Part shown: positions 1-11,118 of the stretch, piece by piece | Layout of the letters: each line of letters starts with the position of its first letter | How positions within the stretch are numbered: the first letter of the stretch is position 1 | From: Owenia fusiformis | Taxonomy: Eukaryota > Annelida > Polychaeta > Sabellida > Oweniidae | Reading direction: 5' to 3' | Assembly (NCBI GenBank): GCA_903813345.2 | Contig: CAIIXF020000011.1 | Coordinates: 16,043,754 to 16,103,753 of the forward strand | DNA length: 60,000 nucleotides | Notes under the pieces: model-generated | Databases searched by the model: none | What the model was told of the DNA's origin: nothing | What the model saw: only the letters and a program-made list of their open reading frames with translations | Translations under genes and position numbers: made by a program

Positions 1-257
1 GCTTATAAAGTGTGTGGCCTCTTATATATGGATGCTTCTCTACCATGTTATTTTCAATAAGATTAACATGGCTGAAATTCTTCAAATTACAAGAGGTCAC
101 AGTCTTATTGCAAAAAAACGAGAAGATCTGAAATATACAAATGTCATTCATGTACAATATGAATCTACTTTTCCATATATTATTGCACAATGGTCTCCCG
201 ATTTCTTATTTTTGGGGTTCTACTGACGCAATAAAACAGTGAAATGGACTCTATACC

Positions 258-616
258 TTATATTCGCGAATGCAACTAACGCATCTCGGTTACCTGATTA
301 ACCCAGTATTCTATGACAAACTCATTTAAATGTGAATGGAATAGTGGCAGGTACTATTCGTATTTACATGGGTCTCCAGTGAAATAGAAGGTTAATCCGG
401 TAGCCGAAAGGCGTTATTTGCATTCGCAAATATAAGCTAAGACTATGATTTGGGAATGAAAGATTTCATCTACCGGATTAACATACTTTTCTATGGGCAA
501 CTCATTTAAATATTAAAAGTACCTGCCAATATTCCATTCATATTTTAATGAATTGCCCATAAAATAGTAGGTTAATCCGGCAGCCGACAGGCGTTAGTGG
601 CATTCGCGAATACAAG
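258..616. repeat. Composite foldback (inverted-repeat) element
   Basis: Two hairpin-forming units lie side by side. The first runs 258-434: its left end TTATATTCGCGAATGC recurs inverted at its right end, and imperfect complementarity continues for about 80 bp per arm. The second (about 471-580) pairs GGATTAAC near 475 with GTTAATCC near 571 across a short loop, and its right tail (to 616) repeats the GCATTCGCGAATA end in the same inverted sense. This looks like a non-coding MITE or foldback element, nested or duplicated. No transposase is present. Confidence 0.6.
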
Positions 617-744
617 ATCATTTATTTTATAATTTGGGAAATATATATTTTCACAATATTGAAATAGATGGTGGTTCAAAGTGGAATACATATCATACAA
701 AAGTGTCACAGATATGACTAGCAGGCATATACTTTTAGTATATT

Positions 745-1124
745 AGTCCATTTGTCACCCCTATACATCCAATAGTGAACCTGGAATTTGTTAAAAGTAC
801 GATGTTTTATGGTCGATTTATGATAATAAGGGTTTTCTGAAGTGATTTAACTGGGTTGCCGAAAAAGTTTGTTTGGGGAAAAAATTATATAGGCTGATTA
901 GGGAGGGGTGCAATCGCTTAACATGGCGTTGACTATTGACTTAGCGTTGGGATACCACGTCCATATACCTGGTATGTTACTATGGTAATAGATACCAAAA
1001 TTTTCCCCAAAGTTATTTTTTGGCAACCCAGCTAAATCACTCCAATAATCCCTAATGATAGTATTTACACAGAAAAACATCATACTTTTAAATATTCATA
1101 CGTTCAGAAAATGACAAATGGACT
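745..1124. repeat. Foldback element with arms of about 140 bp
   Basis: AGTCCATTTGTCA at 745-757 is matched by its inverse TGACAAATGGACT at 1112-1124. The arms stay complementary inward: GGGTTGCC near 854 pairs with GGCAACCC near 1021, and the TTTGGGGAAAAA tract pairs with TTTTCCCC near 1000. A loop of about 100 bp lies between. It would fold into a long imperfect hairpin and is probably a non-autonomous DNA transposon. No coding sequence is credible inside it. Confidence 0.65.
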
Positions 1125-2333
1125 ATATGGTCTTTCTTTGCATGACTTCGCAGAACATATCAAAACCCTGGGATCCACAGGGTAACAGTAACAGTAAGTA
1201 CATTTCTAAGTTCATGCTTCAAAGTTGTCAAAGTTGTAAAAGGGTAATCCTTTTATGAGTACGAAAGCGTACTTTTTGTTGAATAGCCTTTCCCAGCTGC
1301 TAATCTTGTGAGTGCATCGTGCATTCGACGAATTGTATTCACTTATTAACCAATCAGTGCCAGGAACAAAATGCACGCTGACTTGTTTTATGAAGCATGC
1401 TACATACAAATGTTACGCTTTTGCTCATTTACTTTGCGAACTATTTATATAACATACATTACCAAGTGACTGCAAGATTTGAGTGAACAAGTACCTCGTA
1501 TTTTTCATTTTTCGATATTTTGTGATTTGTTGGCTGATGAGTAACTTGATATTTTATGTCTAAATGTATCAAAGTGGTTCATAGTAATAGTTTTATTGTA
1601 CACCATAAACTGTTAACGTTTTAGAAATAGAACACAATATATGATTTGATAATAGGACAATACATGTAATAATATGTCTAAACTCGGTGGTTTGTTTGTA
1701 AGTTTGTTTTTCTAACACCTCAATAACTTACATTCAATGCGTATCTAATCCTCATAATTTACAAATAAATCAGTTATTAAATGCCCGATTTTCGACAGGT
1801 AAAGGTAATATATGAACCCTCGGTCCCCACTGTTCCTCTTGTAGATATATTATACATGTATAACCTTCTCAGATATATCCTGTATATTAAATACATTAAA
1901 TAACATATATATGTTAGTCTCAGCCTAGACAGTATACATTAATTTTATTGGATAATGCGTAAAATTCGAATGAACTTGAAATGAAATTCAACATCCAAAA
2001 TATGTTAATTTGATCATTCACCGTGTAACTCAAAGCATATGCATGGCCTATTTGCCTTAAAATACGATTGTGATTATGATTTCTGTTCTCCACAAGTAAA
2101 ATCTAGAAACATAACAGAGTTAAGTTACACGAAATTCAGCTAACTTGAACACGAAGTCTTTCAATTAACTTAAAGTGTCTGTTCGATGCTCATGGGGTCA
2201 AAATACAGTTTATACACGTTCTAAATGAAGTAAATACCACTAACATGTCGAACCAGTAACCGTTCTTGTAAACATTTTTATAAATGTGAAATTTAATGTT
2301 CAAAATCGGGAACACAATTTCAAATCTCTATCA
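1125..2333. other. No gene seen
   Basis: AT-rich sequence without a convincing reading frame, splice-bounded exon or clear repeat. Short open frames here are of chance length. The missing AEBP2 terminal exons could in principle lie in this or nearby stretches on the minus strand, but I did not find them. Confidence 0.4.
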
Positions 2334-2802
2334 TGACATCACGAACAGGACGGGTTTAGAATATGTTGTTGGAGTTCATAAACTCCGAACGTGCTTATAA
2401 AGTGTTAGTGTAATTGATTGCAACTGCATTCATTGAAGTGAGGAATTGATTCAGAGATGACTACTTTGGAGTCACGTTTTTTCCTCCGATAAACCCCAAA
2501 AAAATAATACCTAAATTAGAGCCTCCGACCCAGCGGTACGTTTTCACATAGCTAGTCATGCAGAATTACTTTCTGGCCAGTCAGAACACAATATAGAAAA
2601 TAAACACGCTCAGTTGATAGTATTACCTAACATAAGGCGTCTAAAATCTTGTAACCAAAAGGCATTGAACCATGAGGTGATTTCGGTAAGTGTTACTCCT
2701 TTCTGGCCAAACACGGTATAACATGAACACTTTTGAATTTACATTCGAGTTGCATAACGCATTGCCGATAAAAATCCATAACCGGTTCTGTTCGTGACGT
2801 CA
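2334..2802. mobile_element. Candidate inverted-repeat element (about 470 bp)
   Basis: The left end TGACATCACGAACAG at 2334 is mirrored by CTGTTCGTGACGTCA ending at 2802, about 15 bp with one mismatch. The interior is AT-rich and non-coding. No clear target-site duplication was recognised, so this is a tentative MITE call. Confidence 0.35.
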
Positions 2803-4262
2803 TGTTTTTTTCCCGGGAAATCTTATTTTGCCACTAATGAACAAATAGAATGAGTTAAGAGTCTGTTGGAATACAGTTTAATCGTTGATTCATTTCTATA
2901 GGTTTATTAGAATTATTACAACGATCGTTCATCAAACGAGTCCTATATTCAATATCTATTCGTTGGACCTATTCTTTAAGTGTAACTATATTCTTTAAAA
3001 GTATCTGCTTAGTGCTACGTTAACATATATTCATTATTTTTATCCACAAAAGAGTATCAAACGTTAATGCACAACTAGCCGAGACATGGCCCCCCTCGTC
3101 CAGAGTGAAACACAAGGTCCCCATTCTTTAATAATTATATTTCAATTATTTAGTTAAATGCTTAAATGTTGGAAAATGAGTCGCTGTGACGTCATATCTG
3201 GCACTGCAATTTCAGAGTCACTGCAATGAATAGAAACATCACAAGGATCTTAAGACTAAATAAATAAGCTATTTAGGGATGAATATAACATTCGGTGAAA
3301 TCCGTGATATCGTTATATCATTCGTTGATCGTCAAAGCTGCGCCCATTCGCTACCCTCATCTGTGAAACTATCGATATAGAATTGAGTCTCTATTTTCTA
3401 TTTCAAAACATTGGGATTTACGCGCACAAGAGATGCTATGTAGTAGGCTATTACAAAAATCAAAAAATCGCCACCAAAATTCCTCGGAGCAGGCAGATAT
3501 AAGACCAGACTGGGAATACACAAAATGTATTGTATGTGCTCCTTAGGTTGCACTCGGGTGCTATCAAAATCGAACACACACAAGTATAAGATACACAGCA
3601 TCATGATAAACCACGACATCTCATTTCTTCTCAGCCCTGAGATGTTTCGGGTGAAACAGAAAGATGCTATGAGTATCAGAATGGATACACAGAGATAATT
3701 AAGGGATGAATGACAAAGGGATGTTAAAAACAGGCGGCTATTGCAATTGATATTTTAATGTAACTTCCGAATGTAAGAATCTTTTCATCGATAAAAAGAA
3801 CATCTTAGATATGTTCTATGTGAGTGTATTTGAAAATGTAGTACATAGCTAGTTCCATCTATAAAGATGTCTGATGACAAAAAGCTCAATTTTCCTTGAT
3901 GTCACGGTCAATGGAACTTTAACACGTGAACTAATGTTTTTTATTTTTTTGTTTTAAAGTCACTTATAGCAAACCTAATCTAACAATTATCTCACGATAT
4001 GCTTATGACATATTCATGTATACGTCGTTTGTATTTTTTTTTAAATCGACCCACGAAAATATGCAATACATCAAGTTAAAAAAGTGGTACGAATCATAGA
4101 AGCGACGTTGGGTGGTTCACTAGTAATTTGTTTATGGAAAATCTAGAAATATTACCCAAATTAATTTATGTCTATTCAAAAGAAGACATTCAAATCTATA
4201 TCATGTAAAAAAATCAAATTTGTCCGAAGCAGGGATAGCGCTCAATTAGAGTGATGAACTTC
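2803..4262. other. No gene seen; one dispersed repeat block
   Basis: No supported gene. The block 3596-3644 (AGCATCATGATAAACCACGA onward) recurs diverged at about 51172-51223, so it belongs to a dispersed repeat. A CRE-like TGACGTCA occurs at 3187-3194 but has no associated exon. Confidence 0.4.
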
Positions 4263-4279
4263 ATTCTCCAAACCGAGAA

Positions 4280-5110
4280 TCATCCTTTGGGGATTGCTTT
4301 ATAGTTTTCAAAATACTTTATGTCATAATTACACTGAGAGAGAAGACCAATTCCACCATGTGGTTCAATGAATAAACTTGGAATTTCTTTCCATGCTGAC
4401 TGCCCTTTCTCTAACAATCGTTTTATCCATGTGCATTTTAGTGATTGATCCATAATATCATAATCTTTCATTTTTAACCCCCCTTGTTCAATTTCAGCAA
4501 TAAGTGATTTTCTTTTTACTTTTGGTGGTTTCTTTTTCCACACAAATTCGAAAATAATTTTGTTTATTTCTTGTAAAATTTGGGGTGGTATATGCATAAC
4601 TGAACTAACATATGTTAGCTGAGAAATACCTAAAGATTTAATAATTTGAATTCTACCTATTAGTGTTAAGTTTCTCATATTCCATAATTTTATTTTATTT
4701 TTCATTTCATCAATTTTCTTTTCAATATTCAATTTTGTTCTATCATCTATATCATAAGTAAATGTTATTCCCAAAGCTTTTACACTGGTTTTTGATTTAA
4801 TTCCATTCATGTCTTGTTTGTTTCCTTTATCTCTTCCGATCCACATTATTTCAGTTTTGTCTTTGTTAATTTCTAAGCCAGAGCATTTACCAAACTTTTC
4901 CACTAATTCTAAGGCATTATTTGCAGACTCTTGATCATTTAAAAATATAGTAGTGTCATCAGCATACTGACAAAGCTTGACTTCATATTTATCCTTAATA
5001 GGAATTCCTTTTACATTTCGATCAGATCTAATTGCAATACTTAATAATTCGGCAACAAGTATAAAAATTACCCCAGAGAGTGGGTCACCTTGGCGAACTC
5101 CCCTTTCTAA
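4280..5110 (-). pseudogene. LINE reverse transcriptase, palm motifs B-C and thumb
   Basis: The frame resumes with LERGVRQGDPLSG (motif B) and carries the catalytic QYADDT motif (motif C), then KALGITF and the thumb segment WNMRNLTLIGRIQIIKS, as in L1/Tx1 polymerases. The residues before LERGV (from a Met at 5176) come from the inserted element, not the LINE. The protein stops at 4280 after FENYKAIPKG, short of the usual C-terminal region, so the 3' end is truncated or replaced. Confidence 0.85.
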
Positions 5111-5545
5111 TAACGCAGATGCGAGTAGGTAGTTACCAGATTCACCACCAGGTTGCTCGTTCGGGTCAGATAGCATGGCGGGTATAGTAGAAAGTTCCCT
5201 TTAACTTAAATTACATCTATTTGCGTGGTTCAATTTTCATATAACCCTCATGTATCTAATAGTTATGCAAATTAAAATATGTCCAGTAAAAGAAAATGCT
5301 ATCTGTCCAATACACGAGAAGATAATTCACTTTTTGTGATTTTGTAACATGGGGTCTATGAGGAATCAACCCGAACAAGAAGTCACATTTTCAAAAAAAA
5401 TTAAATTTTCAAAGTTGATAGACAATTTTCGAAAACATATTTCTAGATGTACTTTTACATGCAGATTTCAAATATGTCATCATTTGGACTGAATTTTGAA
5501 CATTTAATAACGTAAATCAAGATTATTTCTACTCGCATCTACTCT
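5111..5545. mobile_element. Inverted-repeat MITE inserted in the LINE polymerase
   Basis: About 430 bp of non-LINE sequence separates SEWFQ from LERGV. Its ends are a 14-bp inverted repeat: GCAGATGCGAGTAG at 5115-5128, and CTACTCGCATCTAC at 5529-5542, with one mismatch. The flanks read TAATAAC on the left and TCTATTGG on the right, consistent with a decayed 3-bp TAA/TTA target duplication (PIF/Harbinger style), though this is uncertain. It has no coding capacity, so it is a non-autonomous element. The LINE must be older than this insertion. Confidence 0.65.
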
Positions 5546-6261
5546 ATTGGAACCATTCAGATGTGTATCCATTATTTATGACACAACTCTGTGGTTTTGT
5601 ATATATCGCATTAACATAATTTATAAGTGTTTCCCCAAAATTGAATTTTTCTAGTGTTTTTATCATAAACTTCCAGTCAATGCTATCAAATGCTTTCTTA
5701 TCATCAATTAAAAGAAGAAGACCTTTAATGTTGTTTGTCTTTGTGTAATCCAGCATATCATAAATTAGTCTTACACTTTGTCCTATATATCTGTTTTTAA
5801 CATACCCAACTTGGTCACTGTGTATCAGTTTTGGTAAAATACCTCTGAAACGTTCACTAATAGTTTTTGTACATATTTTATAATCCACGTTTAAAAGAGT
5901 TAATGGTCGCCAATTTGTGAGATGTTGCCTATTTTTCCCCTTTTTTGGAATAAGAGAAATAATTCCTCTATTTTGCGAAATTGAGAGTTCTCCTTTTATA
6001 AGTGAATAGTTGAAGCTATCTGTCATTTCTAGTTTAATCTCATCCCAAAAGATACAATAAAATTCAGCTGTAAGACCATCTGTCCCTGGCGTTTTATTCT
6101 TTTTAAAAGTTTTTAACGATTTATAGCATTCTTCACATGTAATTCTCTTGTCGCAATTTTCTTTATCAATATTATCAATTGTTGGAATTTCATTTTGAAA
6201 AAATATGTTTGAATATTTACCATCCGGGTCATTATTCTTTTTACTATATAAATCTTTGTAA
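5546..6261 (-). pseudogene. LINE reverse transcriptase, fingers and palm motif A
   Basis: After the frameshift the polymerase frame is open through KTPGTDGLTAEFY and continues into ISLIPKKGKN, NWRPLTLLNVDYKI, DQVGYVKNRYIG and LLLLIDDKKAFDSIDW. These are the conserved fingers motifs and palm motif A (the catalytic Asp lies in LIDDKKAFD). The frame reaches SEWFQ and then hits a stop at 5544, exactly where the inverted-repeat insertion begins. There is no usable start codon of its own before 6026, because it is the middle of one polyprotein rather than a separate gene. Confidence 0.85.
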
Positions 6262-7504
6262 ATGATTCTTCTGTTTGTAATACTTGTTTGGGGTCATTAA
6301 CTAAAACACCTCTTTTATCATAAATAGAATTTATCACTTTATTGGAGTAATTATGCTTTTCTAAATTTAGAAAGTATTTGCTTGATCGTTCACCATACTC
6401 ACACCACCGTGCTTTGGATCTCATTATACTACTTTGTGTTTTTCTATCCTGTATTAATTCTACTTTAAGTTTGCATGTATTATATTTGTTAACAGTTTCA
6501 ATATTATTATTTCGGTCAAGTGCTACCTGAGCTTCGTTTAGGTCTTTCAGTGCTGTTTCCTCTTCCAGTTTATGTTCCTTTGCCTTTGTCTTACAATATC
6601 TCTTACAGACTGATCTGATATCCATTTTAATAAGATCCCATTTTAACCCCAGATCTTGAGTATCTTTGTGTTTTTCCTTAGAATTTTTAATCTCCTCTCG
6701 TATTAACTTTTTATATTCCACATCATTATCCCACAATGAATTATATTTCCAGAACCCAGGTCCCCGTTTTTTAAAATTTTTCGTTTGAAATGTTATAAAT
6801 GCCGCATTATGATCAGGAGACGGACCAAATCCTATTTCAGAGCTAACCTGTTGATTTAAATCTGTTGATATTAACCAATAATCCAGCCTGCATTGTATTT
6901 TACAATTGTTATTTTGCCAGGTATATCTATGTTCTAGAGGGTGCTGATAGCGCCATATATCTTGTAAATTATTAGTAGTTTTTAAGGTTAAAATCTCATT
7001 GATTACTTTGCTTTTGTCTTGTACTGATTTTCCTCCATTTTTGTCCTTTTCTGTAAGTGCACAATTAAAATCTCCAGCGCAAAAACAATAATTTGTATCA
7101 ACTGAATTTACCAATAACTGGTTCAATGTTTGAAAAAAGGTTATCTGTTGGTTTTTATCATTAGGCGCGTATATATTAACAAAACAATATGTATCGCCAT
7201 CTATCTCAACATTAAGTATTATGTAACGACCATTTTTATCCACTGTTTTATCAATTATATTAGCATCAACTTTTTCTGATATCAGTATAGCTACTCCTTT
7301 ACTATGACAGGTTCCGTGCGAAAACACTGAAATACCTTTCCACTCATTCCTCCATTGATTTTCTATTTTTGTGTGGCTGAAGGTCTCTTGCAGAAATGCT
7401 ACACCTATATTTTGATTATTTAACCATCTAAAAGTGTTTATCCTTTTCCTTGACTTGTTAAGTCCTCTAACATTTAGAGTTACAGCTTTAAATCTTACTC
7501 CCAT
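6262..7504 (-). pseudogene. LINE endonuclease domain (N-terminal part of the pol ORF)
   Basis: From Met at 7504 the frame encodes an exonuclease-endonuclease-phosphatase fold typical of L1/Tx1 elements, which nicks target DNA to prime reverse transcription. Visible signature residues are Asn11 in TLNVRGLN, Glu40 in FLQET, Tyr112 in NIYAPND, Asp145/Asn147 in GDFN, Asp208 in CRLDYW and Asp231-His232 in SPDHN, so the catalytic set appears intact. A charged linker follows, with the RSKARWCEYGERSSKYF motif usual before the polymerase. The true frame is lost near 6260: the run TTTAC seems to lack one base, after which the pol frame continues in another phase. The nominal frame runs on to 6113 as out-of-frame sequence. 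Confidence 0.85.
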
Positions 7505-8200
7505 TCAACAATCAGTAAAATAGTTTTATTGTTTATTTCAAACAAGAATATATCAATACAGACCTGTTCATACTTACCTGTTGTGCAATATACATTGTAT
7601 CAATTTTAAGGATTTGCCAAAAGTCAACCAACATGTACTCCATCATCACACACATACACACACATACAACACACCACACATTTGTACATCCTAAAACAAC
7701 AAACATCAGTTTATTTCAATTTACCTATACACACTTGTTGTTTAGATGTACAGGTACAATTTACCTGTTAATTGCCACGCGGTTTTGATTCTGAGCTGGC
7801 AATTAAAAAAAAAAAAATAAAATAAATGGCGCTAAAAAGGCTCATGTTTTTAATAATGAAGTATCTACTGGACTTCGGTGGTCAAATCATACGTCTTCTT
7901 TAGGATTCGCTATTACTAAATGTAACAAGACATACTGTATATACGTTTATGTTTTGGTTCCAGTATCTTGTATTAATTGTCTTCATATTGGGAGATCATC
8001 ATGTGAACTTTGTAGAATGATAGAATGATGAGACACTCTTTAATACTATTGATTACAAATATAGATATACATATAATATACAAATCAAGATAAAAAGTGA
8101 ACGCCATTGTAAAAATTCTGAGTTATCCAAAGGAAGTGAGTAGCTCCCATAATTCTTTCATATTCTATCATATTCTGGGATTCCCCATTACATCATCTCC
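7505..8200. other. LINE upstream flank, no gene seen
   Basis: The sequence upstream of the LINE endonuclease holds short CA-rich tracts (7650-7690) and an A-rich run (7805-7825). No ORF1 or other coding sequence could be recognised. Confidence 0.35.
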
Positions 8201-8210
8201 CAGAACATCT

Positions 8211-8281
8211 CCAATCAAATTGCATGATGTGATCACGTGAACAATCACGAACACATGCTCTCTCAGTGCTGCGCATGCGCA
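8211..8281 (+). promoter_or_regulatory. Promoter-like cluster: CCAAT, TCACGTGA, NRF1-type palindrome
   Basis: Within 70 bp there is CCAATC (8211), a perfect E-box palindrome TCACGTGA (8233-8240) and a perfect 12-bp palindrome TGCGCATGCGCA (8270-8281) that fits the NRF1 consensus. CpG-containing motifs are rare in this AT-rich neighbourhood, so the cluster stands out. A possible first coding exon follows 24 bp downstream on the plus strand. Confidence 0.4.
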
Positions 8282-8304
8282 AAGTTAAATTTGAAATCGT
8301 GGGA

Positions 8305-8346
8305 ATGGCGTTACCATCAGTTCAACATCATCATTTCAAACCTACG
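8305..8346 (+). CDS. Weak candidate first coding exon
   Basis: An ATG in good context (GGGAATGGCG) opens 14 codons (MALPSVQHHHFKPT) and ends at ACG|GTAATA, a plausible donor in phase 0. It lies just downstream of the NRF1/E-box cluster, as a first exon would. I could not find any downstream plus-strand exon, so this is a suggestion only. It may equally be chance. Confidence 0.18.
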
Positions 8347-10271
8347 GTAATACTATTGAAGTTAATCGATATGATCCATACTTGTAGAGAATACTCATAA
8401 ACTACAGCAAACATTTCGAGATCCATTTCAATGGCAAGAATGAGGCCTGTTTAAAAAATTTATTTTCGAACGTGCCAATACGAAAGGTCATCTTTGGGAA
8501 ATCTCCCCCCTGGAGTTTTCAAATGATGTAACTTCAATGTTGGAAAGGGTTTCCTGATAGTGGAGGGTTTTAGCCTTGAATAAATACATTTTTTTGAAAA
8601 ACGATACATTCATCCTCGACCATTCCTCTAAAAAAACATGACAATAAATCAATTAAAAAACAGGTTTTAGCATAGGGGAAATTCAATAAATGACATCACT
8701 ATTATCAATTTCATATAAATCATGCTCTCTTTAAAACTCTTGAAGAGTAAGAGACACATTCAGATTAAAAAATGCTAGAATCAGTTTACTTGCCATAAAG
8801 ACTGCATGAACCTTATTTATTACAGAACATGCATGTCCATTGAAATACAAAGTAACCAAAAATGCAATGGGGAAATTGAACTGGGCCCTTTAGGTCCTTC
8901 AGATCTCCTTCTGCAATGATAATATTTATTTCTGCAAAATTTATGATGAACTTCACATCTGATCATTCTTTTTCCTTAACATTAAATCCTCCCTGTCTAG
9001 ACTGGATTTGATAAATACTACATGTTGCATACATCAATGGTTTTCTATTACAAAAATAATGACTGTATAAACAATAAAAACTAGCATCCTAGGCATCTGA
9101 AATATGGAATCAGATTTATATCAAGGACAAGAACATTTCCTGTTTCCAGTGCAAATTCATACAATGATATATCTAGTGATAATTGCATTTGCAATAAAAT
9201 TAGTAATAAATGTTCTTCACTGTATCATCATACCGTAATATTATAGAAGATAACTAGAAAAATAGAAACTCCCCAGATGTGCGAATCCTACCAAACAAAT
9301 CATATTTTATGAAATCTCTTGTCAATGTCATATATAATTACAATCTTACAACTGGTATTTAAGTTATCAAAATTTACATTGCTTTTCATGAAAATGGTTT
9401 TGCCATTTGGATTTTTTTCCTTGAGCAGAGAGAGGTCCCATTTCAATAAGGAATCAGCAAAGAAAATTTGTCTACTGGTAATTGAGTTATCAAAGACCAA
9501 AATGATGCCTATTTTGAATTAAATGTCCATACCTGGAGTTACACGAGGAAACAAAAAGATAGACAAATGGACAGACGGATGGCTTCTCTATATCCCTCCC
9601 AAATTCTAATTTAAAGCATCATTCACAAAATATAATTTGCAATATTCATTTACAACAAGGTCATATAATCAGGCATTCAAGGTAGAAATGGTAACAACCA
9701 CCAATGGCACTTTTTAAAGGTTAAATGTTAAAGCAATACTTCAATTCGCGATAAGAGTTCAGGTGGTGATTTACATAAATATCTCCCATGATGCTTCGCT
9801 TTGGACGGGACAAATTTTCATTGGCTTGCCGAACAAGTTGATTACCCTGAATGAAATAAAATGATAATTGGAGATTCAAAGCAACATTGTTTATATTTTT
9901 TTGATCTTCAATGGTGTCTGACCAAATTCTTGGAAATCAGTGACGTCACTGGAATTGGACGGCATTTTCAACTACAGATTTCTTCGGATTTAGGTATTAC
10001 AGTTCAAAAAGCCTTGTTGTATATCTTAATTACATACATATTTATCGTTTATGCAAATTCAACTTTACATAAATGCGCCATTGAAAATCGCACCCCTATG
10101 TAATCCAATGGGCAAGAACCCGGATGTAGACGAAGTTGTACCCTCCACGAGAGCTCTTAAAATGAGAGGTAACTAAACTGAACTAAATTAAAATTTATCG
10201 CATATTGGGGTATTCAGTTCATACATTGCATGTATTGAGCTCTCTCTCAGCCAATACAAAAGACAAACAGG
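8347..10271. other. No gene seen; probable repeat-derived stretch
   Basis: AT-rich, with only short chance frames. The frame at 9861-10103 has a composition unlike a conserved protein and sits in sequence that looks repeat-derived. AEBP2 terminal exons are expected downstream of 10987 on the minus strand but were not recognised here. Confidence 0.35.
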
Positions 10272-10369
10272 GCATAAACATGCAAAATGTCACCATCATT
10301 TGTTACAGACGCTGATCACCAACCGCCGTAAAAAAAACGGAGACCATAACCACTTTCGGTGGTGACATA
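10272..10369 (-). repeat. Copy of the GTGGTGACATA repeat family (end fragment)
   Basis: Read on the minus strand, this begins TTATGTCACCACCGAAAGTG and continues through GGTCTCCGTTTTTTTTACGG to GTCTGTAACAAATG. The same order of motifs opens the large repeat at 58995. Shorter relatives lie at about 19178-19230, 20208-20310 and 23167-23262, all on the minus strand. Confidence 0.6.
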
Positions 10370-10987
10370 AAAACTAGATAATGGACATAATGCTATTCTT
10401 CATTTCAGTCAGTACAATTCAAAGGAATAAACTAGATAAAAAAACTATATCTAAATTGCCTATGGCAAAAGGTCATGATGACATGACATAAGGATCCACA
10501 ACATAAGGTTAAACTTGGTTAAAAAACATAAGGTAAAAGGCAAAAAGGGGCACATGATTTGTGAGATCTCATGTTTTTATTCAAGGTTTAAGGTCTATTT
10601 AGATAAGCTAAAATTCCCCAAATCTTAATTTCAAGTCAACCTCACCTTTAACTTATGTCATTTAGTACATTTCTCACTGAACCAATGTAACCAAATGCTA
10701 CTACTGTAGTATATGTGAGTTCCCTGTTAAAACATTTTGTTTGAATTGAAATTCCAGTTATTTTGATGCCATGGGTTCGAAACCAAGCGCAAATTCTATT
10801 TTTCATTTTTGTAACTTAAGAATATTATGTCTAAAATTGTATGCGTTGACAGTTAAAAATTTAGGTTGACATAAAATTGTTACAAAAGTTTAACAAGCAT
10901 TGTAACAGATTTTGGGACAAAATGCGTGGTTAAAAAAAAGATCGAGGCTTTAACAATATTTATGCCGCCATATTAACGTGAACTTAC

Positions 10988-11118
10988 TGTGCTGTGGAAT
11001 GTGACTGAAATGGTGTTCCCTGATTGGTGGACGTCTGATTTGGTCTTCTGCATGAACTGACCAAGGTCGTATCTGATTCCTTCCATAACATGGGCATCAA
11101 AGAAATCGTTACTTTTCT
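10988..11118 (-). CDS. AEBP2: AEBP2 coding exon 3 (conserved C-terminal region)
   Basis: The acceptor TTTCTTTCTAG precedes 11118 and the donor ACA|GTAAGT follows 10988. The exon has 131 bases, supplying two bases of a split Lys codon and 43 full codons. The peptide contains SNDFFDAHVMEGIRYD and ends FHST. It aligns by eye with the segment of vertebrate AEBP2 that reads DFFDAQTLDAIRHR and FHSTV, just after the basic tract, which is part of the region that contacts the PRC2 core. A longer nominal frame beginning MEVLRKV upstream reads through the intron and is not coding. Confidence 0.8.

Larger units (their letters stand above)
4263..7504 (-). mobile_element. L1/Tx1-like LINE, defective copy
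   Basis: A non-LTR retrotransposon on the minus strand encodes an apurinic-type endonuclease followed by a reverse transcriptase in the L1/Tx1 order. Three things break it: a single-base frameshift near 6260, an inverted-repeat element inserted at about 5111-5545, and an early end after the thumb region at 4280. A typical C-terminal domain is missing. No ORF1 was recognised upstream of 7504, and the 7505-7817 flank ends in an A-rich tract. The clade is judged from motif style; a tree of the reverse transcriptase would settle it. Confidence 0.9.

Noticed and set aside
9300-9522. Overlapping frames on both strands
   Set aside because: Chance frames in AT-rich DNA with no motif, splice context or conservation that I can argue for.
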